DNA from: Baffinella frigidus
Lineage: Eukaryota; Cryptophyceae; Cryptomonadales; Baffinellaceae
Reading direction: 5' to 3'
DNA length: 15,113 nucleotides
Assembly (NCBI GenBank): GCA_026770585.1
Contig: MU646384.1
Span: 84,454-99,566 of the forward strand
In this document: positions 13,901-15,113 of the stretch, piece by piece
How the letters are laid out: the number at the start of each line of letters is the position of its first letter
Position numbering within the stretch: the first letter of the stretch is position 1
The notes under the pieces: generated by a model
The model's database searches: none
What the model saw: the letters and a program-made list of their open reading frames with translations, nothing else
What the model was told of the DNA's origin: nothing
Position numbers and translations under genes: made by a program

Positions 13901-15113
13901 GGCCGCAGCCCCACCTCGAGGTCGGCCCAACCGGGTTCAGGTTTTTGATTTAGAATCGTGTGGTGTATTTGACTAGGGGTGCCCTGGGGTTCCGACGTTC
14001 CGAATTAAGGTACATGGCAAAGGGTGTTGTCCGAGTTAAGGTACTTGGCGTACGTGCCTACCAAGGACAAGCCGCAGCCCCACCTCGAGGTCAGCCTGAC
14101 CGGGTTCAGATTTTAGGGTTTAGGGTGTAAGGAAGCCTACGAAGGAGAGGCCGCAGCCCTACCTCGAGGTCGGCTTAACCGGGTTCAGGGTTTAGGGTTT
14201 AGGGTGTAAGGAAGACTTTTGGACTGCGGTGTCGTTGCTAGTTAGCGTGATGTATTTGACTAGGGTTGCCCTAGAGCTCCGACGTTCTGTATTTAAGGTA
14301 GTTGGCGAAGGGTGCTGTCCGAGTTGAGGCAGTTGGCATAGGGTGTCGTCCGAGTTAAGGTAGTTGGCATAGGGTGTCGTCCGAGTTGAGGTAGTTGGCA
14401 TAGGGTGTTGTCCGAGTTAAGGCAGTTGGCATAGGGTGTCGTCCGAGTCAAGGTACGTGGCATAGGGTGTCAGACTAGGAGCGGTGTGCTCCTCGAATCG
14501 CGTCTCCTAGATCGAAAAATACCGAAACCGAATGGCTTCACCGCCCAAGGCAGATCTGAAGTATAATCTGGGGTGGGGAACAAGTAGGTTATGGAGCACA
14601 ACGCGCAGCAGGCGGTTGCCGTGTGAGATCCCGAGTTTTCCTTACCGTATCCGTCGGAACCCCCCCTATGTCCCTACGGATTGCCTACCGTAGGGTCCTA
14701 GGTCTTATCGCTCAGGGGTTATTCGAAATCCCTTCGAAGTCAGCTGTGTGGTATACACCCTTGACAAATGCAGGTTATGGAGCACAACGAACAAGAGGCC
14801 GTCGCCGTGTACAACAGCTACTTTTTAGTACCAAAAGCTGCCTTTTAAGTCCAAATTCGTTTTAAAAAGAATAAATGGACAGGGCGGGCCAAGGGTTCGA
14901 AGTTGTAAATCTACTGTGCGGCACGACTGCCGGTAACATAATGTCAAAAGTTCAAAACCAATGTCGTTAGGCGTACACACCCTTAACAAATCCCCCCCCT
15001 GCACCCATATGCAGGTTATTGAGCACAACGAACAACCCCCCCCCCCCCCCCCCCCCAGCTACGATATCAAGGACCAGCTCCGCGGCCTTGGTCCCCCCCC
15101 CCCCCCCCCCCCC
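1488..15113 (+). CDS. SAP-domain protein with repeated NSY-IKDQLR-KAW modules, multi-exon, 3' partial
   Basis: This is my composite model. The supported exons are 1488-1940, 3162-3221, 4651-4725, 5860-5910, 6450-6565, 7362-~7452, 7604-7648 or 7826-7867, 8645-8749, 9706-9804, 11596-11745, 11995-~12044, 13368-13427, 13834-13920 and 14774 or 15015 onward. Almost all boundaries are phase 0, so exons can be skipped or duplicated without frame loss. Joined, they read as a leader, a SAP motif and then at least five copies of a module: V-V-V-E-G-D-Q, V-x-N-S-Y-x-I-K-D-Q-L-R-x-L-G-F-R-F-x-A, D-x-K-A-W-x-M-P, with acidic linkers between. About 480 residues are accounted for. The SAP motif suggests nucleic-acid binding and the leader suggests an organelle, perhaps the plastid. 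Both are inferences. The donor of the 7362 exon, the D-x-K-A-W part of module 4 and the 3' end are unresolved. The segments could instead belong to tandem paralogues, though no internal start codon or terminal exon was found to support that. Confidence 0.6.
2230..2372. repeat. Two-copy tandem repeat, about 65 bp
   Basis: Two adjacent copies share CACCCGAGT, CCCGTGTGCC, ATGCGTGAACGCGGACCC and GGGCGGCG. The first runs about 2239-2301 and the second about 2307-2372. They lie in intron 1 and show no coding sense. Confidence 0.7.
2473..2499. repeat. Short perfect hairpin
   Basis: GGAGGTACAC (2473-2482) and GTGTACCTCC (2490-2499) are perfect 10-bp arms around a 7-base loop. A G9/C5 run follows directly. 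It lies within intron 1, and its function is unknown. Confidence 0.6.
2617..2679. repeat. Inverted repeat (TTTATCGGCTGG arms)
   Basis: TTTATCGGCTGG (2617-2628) and CCAGCCGATAAA (2668-2679) are perfect 12-bp arms around about 39 bases. The loop holds further CGATAAG and CTGATAA words. It is followed by a G11 run (2690-2700). It looks like a small foldback element in intron 1. Confidence 0.6.
3003..3143. repeat. Two pairs of tandem duplications upstream of exon 2
   Basis: CAGGCTGTGTGTCAGGGAAA near 3008 recurs near 3057, and both are followed by GCTCCAATC(G/A)GTT. A related GCAGGTTGTGTGTACCAGG lies at 3361. Next, ATCAGGCATGGGAGTCTC with TTCTGACG occurs at 3089-3114 and again at 3117-3142, identical at 28-bp spacing. 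The second pair sits directly before the acceptor of exon 2. Confidence 0.7.
3162..3221 (+). CDS. Exon 2: first half of module 1
   Basis: After the acceptor GCATGCGCAG, 60 nt encode IYNCYHLKDNCRLAGFRWDA. This aligns with the module core N-S-Y-x-I-K-D-Q-L-R-x-I-G-F-R-F-N-A seen later in one exon at 9706-9804. It ends in phase 0 at donor GTTGAC (3222). The break falls between A and D of the conserved W-D-A|D-E-K-A-W stretch, which matches the start of exon 3. The preceding phase-0 exon ends G-G-E-K, supplying the upstream strand. No stop codon lies in the exon. The Cys residues that replace S and Q of other copies are unusual. Confidence 0.65.
3395..3442. repeat. 24-bp tandem repeat, two copies
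   Basis: CTTGTTCTCAAAAGTGGAGG with a short AA/CAC tail is repeated head-to-tail at 3395-3418 and 3419-3442, nearly identical. It lies in intron 2 with no sign of coding. Confidence 0.75.
3511..3630. repeat. Foldback element, CAGCACCTGGAATT arms
   Basis: The left arm 3511-3545 (starting CAGCACCTGGAATT) and right arm 3573-3607 (ending AATTCCAGGTGCTG) are near-perfect inverted repeats of about 35 bp. Inside, GAAGAACAAGCAACGAGGGG at 3548 repeats the right-arm sequence. A fourth copy of the core in forward orientation follows at 3608-3630. The word CCCTCGTTGCTTGTTC therefore occurs four times, twice on each strand. It resembles a MITE or foldback element. No target-site duplication was identified. 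Confidence 0.75.
3785..3870. repeat. Interstitial telomere-like repeats (C-rich strand)
   Basis: CTAACCCTAACCCCTAGCCC continues as CCCTGAACCCGAAACCCGAA. These are degenerate 6-8-bp units related to CCCTAAA. They begin five bases after the likely donor GTGAAC of the exon 3 copy at 3767. Confidence 0.7.
4100..4185. repeat. Interstitial telomere-like repeats
   Basis: Units such as CCTCAACCCTGAACCCGAAA and CCGAAACCCGAAACC form a degenerate C-rich array, in the same position relative to an exon 3 copy as the array at 3785. Confidence 0.65.
4471..4548. repeat. Interstitial telomere-like repeats
   Basis: AACCCTGACCCCTAACCC, then CCCTGAACTCGAAACCCTAA. This is the third instance of the same C-rich array, again just downstream of a D-E-K-A-W-V-M copy (4454). 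Confidence 0.65.
4651..4725 (+). CDS. Exon 3: second half of module 1
   Basis: The acceptor TTCCTGGAGCAG is followed by 75 nt encoding 25 residues: D-E-K-A-W-S-M-P-T-D-R-A-K-I-L-L-R-E, then S-D-I-D-S-I-Q. The donor is CAG|GTCCAT, phase 0. D-E-K-A-W matches D-S-K-A-W in the unsplit module at 9706-9804. The remainder looks like an amphipathic acidic helix serving as linker. It is the only full-length, undamaged copy among six D-E-K-A-W starts in the region. A second copy of the last 12 codons follows at 4988. Confidence 0.65.
4722..4920. repeat. About 40-bp repeat with CACACGAGAATGCCAGAGG, four copies
   Basis: The word (C/T)ACACGAGAATGCCA(G/A)AGG recurs at about 4734, 4772, 4811 and 4894. The first three are preceded by GGTCCATCC or GGTTCATCC and the first, second and fourth end TA(A)TTTA. 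The first copy overlaps the donor of exon 3, so the array arose from the exon 3/intron 3 junction. AATGCTAGAGGGCCCTATT at about 5464 is a further degenerate copy. Confidence 0.75.
4988..5023 (+). pseudogene. Partial duplicate of exon 3 end
   Basis: After AAAATAG, 36 nt read T-L-L-R-E-I-D-I-D-S-I-Q and end at CAG|GTCCATCC, the same donor context as exon 3. The two copies differ by S to I and one silent change. It could be an alternative exon or a relic, because the first half (D-E-K-A-W-S-M-P) is missing. Confidence 0.55.
5364..5384 (+). pseudogene. Partial duplicate of exon 4 start
   Basis: After the acceptor GTCGGCCAG the sequence reads V-D-A-V-V-E-L, identical in DNA to the start of the exon at 5860. 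It then diverges to Q-N-L-P and a stop. This is a truncated copy of the acceptor side of exon 4 inside the intron before it. Confidence 0.6.
5530..5620. repeat. Minisatellite GAGCGAATTGAGGGT
   Basis: AGAGCGAATTGAGGGT occurs four times between 5533 and 5610, separated by GTCGA, AGA or GTCGAACGT. The unit is about 20-27 bp with variable spacers. It is non-coding intron sequence. Confidence 0.75.
5860..5910 (+). CDS. Exon 4: acidic linker
   Basis: The acceptor GGATAG is followed by 51 nt encoding VDAVVELLVSEYGEAAQ, then the donor CAG|GTGCCC, phase 0. The pattern (V-x-x-V-V-E-L-L, acidic) resembles the linker helices V-V-E-T-L-E-E and I-T-V-E-T-L-L in the exons at 8645 and 11596. A truncated copy of its start sits at 5364. 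It is short, so the call rests on boundary signals, phase and similarity to other linkers. Confidence 0.5.
5911..6250. other. Intron stretch without recognised content
   Basis: Open frames on both strands cover this stretch, but none shows module motifs or convincing boundaries. A CAAAAGTCAACG word (6000) recurs as AAAAGTCAAC in other introns (11919, 12088). Nothing else was identified. Confidence 0.4.
6252..6369. repeat. Dispersed repeat copy A
   Basis: About 115 bp match 14633-14750 in the same orientation. Shared words are CCCTATGTCCCTA, GATT..CTACCGTAG, CCTAGGTCT, ATCGCT.AGGGGTTATTC, AAATCCC.TCGA and GCTGTGTGG. This is an intronic interspersed repeat, possibly a non-autonomous transposon. 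Confidence 0.7.
6450..6565 (+). CDS. Exon 5: module 2, first half
   Basis: The acceptor GGGGTGCAG opens a frame K-A-A-G-D-A-P-K-E-Q-E-A, then MVVEVSDGTVRV, then AGGTWNVRNALRTAG. It is a clear but diverged module copy: V-V-E-V-S-D-G-T-V-R-V corresponds to T-I-V-V-E-G-D-Q-V-V-V and T-W-N-V-R-N-A-L-R-T-A-G to S-Y-D-I-K-D-Q-L-R-G-I-G. The likely donor is GCTGG|GTGCCT (6566), phase 2, unlike the phase-0 donors elsewhere. The frame remains open through the following CT-rich tract, so the exon could run further. A fragment of its end is repeated at 6664-6686. Confidence 0.6.
6566..6665. repeat. CT-rich low-complexity tract
   Basis: The tract consists of (CCCTCTCTCCCTCC)-type pyrimidine runs. It lies directly between the end of exon 5 and a duplicate of that end, and could act as a polypyrimidine tract for the duplicate. 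Long Arg- or Ser/Pro-rich open frames across it are composition artefacts. Confidence 0.7.
6664..6686 (+). pseudogene. Duplicate fragment of exon 5 end
   Basis: CCGCAACGCCCTCCAAACTG, then CTGG|GTACCC, reads R-N-A-L-Q-T-A-G. This parallels R-N-A-L-R-T-A-G with its GCTGG|GTGCCT donor at 6550-6571. It is an exon-end plus donor duplicate, in line with the pattern at other exons. Confidence 0.55.
6757..6812. repeat. Hexanucleotide microsatellite (CTACAC)n
   Basis: About nine perfect CTACAC units, with a shorter seed at 6724-6737. The run is a pure microsatellite in the intron after exon 5. Confidence 0.9.
6832..6900 (+). other. Possible exon with F...RAWV motif
   Basis: After CCCCGTGCAG the frame reads F-P-D-G-H-C-R-A-P-V-P-R-A-W-V-C-R-N. 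R-A-W-V loosely echoes K-A-W-x of the module second half. It cannot be joined in phase with exon 5 at the preferred donor, so it is either a relic or chance. I prefer 7362-7452 as the partner. Confidence 0.25.
7362..7452 (+). CDS. Candidate exon 6: module 2, second half
   Basis: The frame reads N-V-Y-N-Y-Q-H-G-R-Y-V-C-T-P-T-K-A-V-Q-H, then L-E-E-W-C-S-H-F-G-C. R-Y-V-C-T-P-T-K-A-V-Q-H-L-E lines up with K-A-W-S-M-P-T-D-R-A-K-I-L-L-R-E of exon 3. With the phase-2 donor of exon 5 it joins as L-R-T-A-G-N-V-Y-N-Y. The weak points are a non-pyrimidine acceptor (GGCTCGGGAG) and an uncertain end: GT positions at 7449 or 7458 do not give the phase 0 the next exon needs. Confidence 0.4.
7486..7582. repeat. 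Interstitial telomere-like repeats
   Basis: CCCTAAACCCTAAACCCTGA leads a degenerate array of CCTCAACCCT, AACTCTGAACC and CCCTCGACCCTGAA units. It is intronic. Confidence 0.75.
7604..7648 (+). CDS. Linker exon copy a (REVQEDDVGQDFQ)
   Basis: After GCGTGGCAG, 45 nt encode AGREVQEDDVGQDFQ, with donor CAG|GTCTCC, phase 0. A second copy at 7826-7867 differs at four bases in the shared part, of which three are silent third positions (Val, Asp, Gly) and one gives Q to R. This suggests the copies diverged under protein-level constraint. Which copy is used, or whether both are, cannot be told. Confidence 0.5.
7649..7725. repeat. CT-rich low-complexity tract
   Basis: This is a CTCTCTCC/CTCCCT tract directly following the donor at 7649, similar in composition to the tract after exon 5. 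It is intronic. Confidence 0.6.
7826..7867 (+). CDS. Linker exon copy b (REVREDDVGQDFQ)
   Basis: After ACGTAG, 42 nt encode NREVREDDVGQDFQ, with donor CAG|GTTCCC, phase 0. It parallels 7604-7648. An earlier CAG acceptor at 7817-7819 would put a stop in frame, so the TAG acceptor is needed. It may be a mutually exclusive alternative or a relic. Confidence 0.5.
7935..8072. repeat. Degenerate AGTACAGC-TTC-GGC minisatellite
   Basis: Words like CAGTACAGC, GTACAGCATTCCAGGC and GTACAGCCTTCTTGGCTCC recur every 20-27 bp about five times with drift. The flanks also carry a duplicated GAATCACG(C/T)CAGGG...TTTGCGC segment (7888-7918 and 8139-8171). Confidence 0.6.
8332..8498. repeat. Interstitial telomere-like repeats
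   Basis: AACCCTAAACCC-type units near 8339-8372, then CCCCACACCCTAAACCCTAA at 8461-8480, with degenerate CAACCCCAAAA between them. It ends just before the duplicate linker exon at 8502. Confidence 0.7.
8502..8552 (+). pseudogene. Partial duplicate of the exon at 8645
   Basis: After GAGCGCAG the frame reads E-A-L-V-E-T-L-E-E-N-T-D-V-P-A-A-P. It differs from E-A-V-V-E-T-L-E-E-N-K-D-V-P-A-A-P of 8645 at seven codons, five of them silent. It then runs into telomere-like repeats with no donor. The silent bias says it diverged while coding. The missing 3' half says it is now a fragment, or an alternative exon whose donor I cannot see. Confidence 0.6.
8565..8635. repeat. Interstitial telomere-like repeats
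   Basis: CCCTGCAACCCCTCAACCCG, then CCCGAAACTATAAACCTCAA and CCCTAAACTGTAACCC. This is a short degenerate array between the two linker-exon copies. Confidence 0.6.
8645..8749 (+). CDS. Exon 8: acidic linker and first strand of module 3
   Basis: After GCGCTCAG, 105 nt encode 35 residues: EAVVETLEENKDVPAAP, then A-R-S-P-E-T-A-M-P-P, then T-I-V-V-E-G-D-Q. The donor is CAG|GTGCGC, phase 0. The helical acidic part is the inter-module linker, the Pro/Ala part is flexible, and T-I-V-V-E-G-D-Q is the strand that precedes V-V-V-R-N-S-Y in the exon at 9706. Joined, they make a complete module. Partial copies lie on both sides: the start at 8502, the end at 8872 and a weaker end at 9009. Confidence 0.65.
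8784..8822. repeat. CCCTACCGTAGGG palindrome, repeat-family fragment
   Basis: TAATCCGTAGGCCCTACCGT followed by AGGGACATAGGGGG is the reverse complement of the core of the dispersed repeat at 6252 and 14633 (CCCTATGTCCCTA..GG.TT.CTACCGTAG). It is a short inverted fragment of that family. Confidence 0.55.
8872..8925 (+). pseudogene. Partial duplicate of exon 8 end
   Basis: The frame reads A-R-S-P-E-T-A-M-P-P-T-V-V-V-E-G-G-Q and ends CAG|GTCCGT. Against 8696-8749 there are five base changes, three silent (Ala, Val, Glu), plus I to V and D to G. The 5' half of the exon and its acceptor are absent. It is an exon end plus donor duplicate. Confidence 0.6.
9009..9032 (+). pseudogene. Weak third copy of exon 8 end
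   Basis: A-A-L-L-I-E-D-Y-Q followed by CAG|GTGTGG resembles P-T-I-V-V-E-G-D-Q|GTGCGC in position and boundary. Similarity is low, so this may be coincidence. Confidence 0.3.
9226..9268. repeat. Perfect 16-bp hairpin
   Basis: AGTCGACAGTACGGTG (9226-9241) and CACCGTACTGTCGACT (9253-9268) are perfect inverted arms around 11 bases. It lies about 45 bp before the acceptor of the exon copy at 9313. The right arm and what follows are also present, diverged, before the exon at 9706, where the left arm is absent. Confidence 0.75.
9313..9351 (+). pseudogene. Truncated copy of module 3 exon
   Basis: After GGCGCGCAG the frame reads V-V-V-G-N-S-Y-H-F-K-D-Q-L, matching the exon at 9706, then breaks off into CTTC-rich sequence. 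The upstream 60 bp (TTCCACC.TACTG, GGC.TTCGA.CATCCTG, ACAACACCCG) are also shared with 9640-9705. Acceptor and exon start were therefore duplicated together. Confidence 0.65.
9596..9616 (+). pseudogene. Short copy of module 3 exon start
   Basis: After ACGGAAG the seven codons V-V-V-R-N-S-Y are identical in DNA to the start of the exon at 9706. The next sequence diverges at once. This is the second of three copies of this acceptor-exon start. Confidence 0.65.
9706..9804 (+). CDS. Exon 9: complete module 3 core, unsplit
   Basis: After GGCGTGAAG, 99 nt encode 33 residues: VVVRNSYDIKDQLRGIGFRF, then N-A-D-S-K-A-W-C-S-P-V-E-D. The donor is GAT|GTACAC, phase 0. It spans what exons 2 and 3 encode separately, so it lacks the intron between F-x-A and D-x-K-A-W. 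With the preceding V-V-V-E-G-D-Q exon it gives the cleanest picture of the module. From memory it resembles N-T-Y-x-x-K-D-x-L-K-A-L-G-x-R-W-D...K-x-W proteins (DUF5710-like), a small domain of unclear biochemical role often found beside nucleic-acid enzymes. Confidence 0.7.
9942..10079. repeat. AT-rich nested inverted repeats
   Basis: GTATTTTG-A-CAAAATAC (9942-9958) is itself palindromic. TTTTAAAAGTA (9961-9971) pairs with TACTTTTAAAA (10004-10014). TTTTGACAAAATACG (9945-9959) pairs with CGTATTTTGTTAAAA (10065-10079) at 14 of 15. The segment is far more AT-rich than its surroundings and looks like a small foldback or MITE-type insertion. Confidence 0.65.
10080..10440. other. Intron stretch without recognised gene
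   Basis: Open frames on both strands show no module motif. A short hairpin, GAACCGTTGG (10235-10244) with CCAACGGTTC (10253-10262), is visible. Near 10380 the words CCCCTGATGCAAATAGGGGCG recur, diverged, at 10650. Nothing else is supported. Confidence 0.4.
10441..10572. repeat. Nested tandem repeats with ACAGTCCATC units
   Basis: CACGGATACAGTCCATCT occurs four times and ACAGTCCAT six times. A larger unit starting GCAGCCACCGGGGGGCTTC occurs at 10435 and 10535. This is a complex minisatellite in an intron, with no coding support. Confidence 0.75.
10897..10953. repeat. Two-copy tandem repeat, about 30 bp
   Basis: CTG(C/T)CGAGTGCT(A/T)GTC(C/T)TGATAT occurs at 10900 and 10929. A CT-rich tract (10985-11045) and GGGCAG follow, resembling a 3' splice region, but no module coding follows it. 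Confidence 0.6.
11103..11320. repeat. About 120-bp tandem duplication with TTTAGGG-like core
   Basis: Copy 1 (about 11103-11212) and copy 2 (about 11222-11320) share GAAT.ACACCGCGGGT, a (T/G)TAGGG-type stretch, TTTACGCGGTGGTATGGCAT, TTCAGGGG and GAGGGTTCT.GCG.GGCTCCC. Here the telomere-like words are G-rich on this strand. Confidence 0.75.
11340..11445. repeat. About 106-bp foldback element
   Basis: GTATCCCTTA (11340-11349) and TAAGGGATAC (11436-11445) are perfect 10-bp terminal arms. Inside are GGGTGAATATTCACCC (11410-11425, a perfect palindrome) and CCCTACGGTAGGGCCCTAGG, a core shared with the dispersed repeats at 6252, 8784 and 14633 and with 2536-2575. It looks like a non-autonomous inverted-repeat element. 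Confidence 0.65.
11518..11600 (+). repeat. Tandem array of four 3' splice sites, 25-bp period
   Basis: CAG at 11518, 11543, 11568 and 11593 is each followed by (G/A)TTATGA and about 15 variable bases. Spacing is exactly 25 bp. Reading from the first three acceptors hits a stop quickly (TAG, TGA, TGA). Only the fourth opens the exon at 11596. The array is therefore a set of decoy or relic copies of an acceptor plus exon start. Confidence 0.8.
11596..11745 (+). CDS. Exon 10: linker and first strand of module 4
   Basis: After GTGAGCAG, 150 nt encode 50 residues without a stop: V-M-K-L-S-P-E-F-K-R-D-S-D, then ITVETLLLIQPTVDLTVERE, then K-P-S-Q-P-P-A-K, then V-V-L-N-G-D-N-I-E. The donor is GAG|GTGCGA, phase 0. 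Organisation parallels exon 8: helical T-V-E-T-L, Pro-rich spacer, then the V-V-L-N-G-D strand. It joins in frame to the exon at 11995 to give N-G-D-N-I-E-V-L-N-S-Y-A-I-K-D-Q-L. Confidence 0.7.
11918..11970. repeat. 25-bp tandem repeat, two copies
   Basis: AGTCA(A)CC(A/T)ACTCGTCAACTTTGAC occurs twice in a row, about 25 bp just upstream of the acceptor at 11994. It may overlap the branch point region of that intron. Confidence 0.7.
11995..12044 (+). CDS. Exon 11: module 4 first half
   Basis: After GGGTGGCAG the frame reads V-L-N-S-Y-A-I-K-D-Q-L-R-A-L-G-F-R, very close to the exon 9 core. The end is uncertain. GT at 12045 leaves phase 2, whereas the next in-frame phase-0 GT follows G-F-R-S-A-P-A-P-H-T (12065). 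No matching D-x-K-A-W exon was found between here and 13367, so module 4 may be incomplete, diverged or spliced in a way I cannot see. Confidence 0.65.
12066..12335. other. Intron stretch, no recognised gene
   Basis: No module-like coding is visible. CCACGCAAGAGTGTA at 12221 starts the inverted-repeat segment described separately. The stretch GCAAGAGTGTAAG to AAGTCAGTTCACACGGAA (12226-12270) recurs near-identically at 12861-12905. Confidence 0.45.
12221..12393. repeat. Inverted-repeat segment with central perfect palindrome
   Basis: CCACGCAAGAGTGTA (12221-12235) and TACACTCTTGCGTGG (12379-12393) are perfect 15-bp arms. Between them, 12336-12357 is a perfect 22-bp palindrome centred on AGATCT (half-site AAATAGCCAGA). 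The layout suggests a small foldback element. Confidence 0.65.
12521..12603. repeat. Interstitial telomere-like repeats
   Basis: TAACCCCTAAACCCTAAACC, then CCCTGAACCC, ACACCCTGAACCCTGGG and similar units. C-rich on this strand, intronic. Confidence 0.75.
12630..12990. repeat. Three-copy diverged intronic repeat
   Basis: GCGAACAAGGCAAC, TTGCTTGCTATCACAGCCTAG and (C)AAAATATTT(A)AG words recur around 12645-12745, 12748-12810 and 12908-12990. The module-like exons are absent here. AT-rich AAATATTTAAG ends each of the first and third copies. Confidence 0.55.
13368..13427 (+). CDS. Exon 12: linker (VLEVVGAGDASEVTAEMLRE)
   Basis: After GACATCAG, 60 nt encode VLEVVGAGDASEVTAEMLRE, with donor GAG|GTGCGC, phase 0. 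The V-T-A-E-M-L-R-E helix parallels I-T-V-E-T-L-L and A-K-I-L-L-R-E in other linkers. The frame remains open for another 21 codons, but a partial copy at 13513 ends at the same GG|GTGCG position, supporting the boundary. Confidence 0.55.
13513..13541 (+). pseudogene. Partial duplicate of exon 12 end
   Basis: CGAAAGTGACTGCCGAGATG, then CTCCGGGGGGTGCG, reads K-V-T-A-E-M-L-R-G and ends in the same donor context as exon 12. The 5' half of the exon is missing. Confidence 0.6.
13571..13643. repeat. Heptanucleotide microsatellite (CACCAAA)n
   Basis: About ten perfect AAACACC units, followed by CCCTAAACCCC. The 7-bp period and composition are close to the CCCTAAA telomere unit (two substitutions). 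Confidence 0.9.
13834..13920 (+). CDS. Exon 13: Gly/Pro-rich linker and strand of module 5
   Basis: After CGAAACAG, 87 nt encode 29 residues: V-G-E-S-K-R-V-D-T-G-A-G-G-Q-S, then AYLPNKDRPQPHLE. The donor is GAG|GTCGGC, phase 0. K-D-R-P-Q-P-H-L-E matches the place of E-K-P-S-Q-P-P-A-K in exon 10, just before the strand of the next module. Its 3' end and donor are duplicated twice downstream (14048 and 14132). Confidence 0.6.
13950..14050. repeat. Repeat shared with 14240-14340
   Basis: GTGTATTTGACTAGGG(G/T)TGCC, TCCGACGTTC, (T)TAAGGTA, TTGGC, AGGGTG and GTCCGAGTTAAGG are common to both places. With the exon-end copies, this indicates duplication of a roughly 280-bp unit. Confidence 0.65.
14048..14089 (+). 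pseudogene. Duplicate of exon 13 end (copy 2)
   Basis: The frame reads A-Y-V-P-T-K-D-K-P-Q-P-H-L-E and ends GAG|GTCAGC. It is followed, as in copy 1, by ACCGGGTTCAG. No acceptor AG sits at the expected place. Confidence 0.6.
14108..14210 (+). repeat. Copy 3 of exon 13 end flanked by TTTAGGG repeats
   Basis: TTTTAGGGTTTAGGGTGTAA (14112) precedes and TTTAGGGTTTAGGGTGTAAG (14191) follows a fragment at 14132-14170 reading K-P-T-K-E-R-P-Q-P-Y-L-E, then GAG|GTCGGC. The telomere-like words are perfect TTTAGGG pairs here, G-rich on this strand. Confidence 0.65.
14293..14478. repeat. 31-bp tandem repeat, six copies
   Basis: Six head-to-tail 31-bp units start at 14293, 14324, 14355, 14386, 14417 and 14448. 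The core is GTTGGCATAGGGTGTCGTCC followed by GAGTTAAGG or GAGTTGAGG. The first and last units are the most diverged. The open frame on the opposite strand across it is a repeat artefact. Confidence 0.9.
14588..14624 (+). pseudogene. Copy 1 of exon 14 start
   Basis: After AAGTAG the frame reads V-M-E-H-N-A-Q-Q-A-V-A-V, then TGA. It matches the exon start at 14774 but ends in a stop where that copy continues Y-N-S-Y. Confidence 0.6.
14633..14750. repeat. Dispersed repeat copy B
   Basis: About 115 bp match 6252-6369 in the same orientation, including CCCTATGTCCCTA.GGATT, CTACCGTAG and CCTAGGTCT.ATCGCT. Inverted or partial fragments lie at 8784 and inside the foldback at 11340. Confidence 0.7.
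14774..14821 (+). CDS. Candidate exon 14: start of module 5
   Basis: After AAATGCAG the frame reads V-M-E-H-N-E-Q-E-A-V-A-V-Y-N-S-Y, then diverges (F-L-V-P-K-A-A-F, stop). V-A-V-Y-N-S-Y is the module start. In-phase joining to exon 13 gives P-H-L-E-V-M-E-H-N. Because the I-K-D-Q-L part is missing, the functional version is probably the third copy at 15015, where S-Y-D-I-K-D-Q-L-R-G-L-G follows. Confidence 0.5.
15015..15092 (+). CDS. Candidate exon 14, third copy, with base-called C block
   Basis: After ATATGCAG the frame reads V-I-E-H-N-E-Q, then 21 C, then S-Y-D-I-K-D-Q-L-R-G-L-G before a second 21-C run to the window edge. The C block takes the place of exactly the 21 bases that encode E-A-V-A-V-Y-N in the 14774 copy. 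If those bases were restored by resequencing, this would be a normal module 5 exon. The exon continues beyond the window. Confidence 0.5.
15036..15056. other. 21-base C homopolymer (probable artefact)
   Basis: A pure C21 run interrupts an otherwise conserved exon copy. Its length equals the number of bases replaced relative to 14774. See the matching run at 15093-15113. Confidence 0.7.
15093..15113. other. Terminal 21-base C homopolymer (probable artefact)
   Basis: The window ends in a second pure C21 run, cutting the module just after L-R-G-L-G. It may mark a contig end or poor-quality base calls. Confidence 0.65.

Noticed and set aside
14293-14478. CRISPR-like regular 31-bp repeats
   Set aside because: The units are contiguous without unique spacers, the setting is intronic eukaryotic DNA and no cas genes are present.
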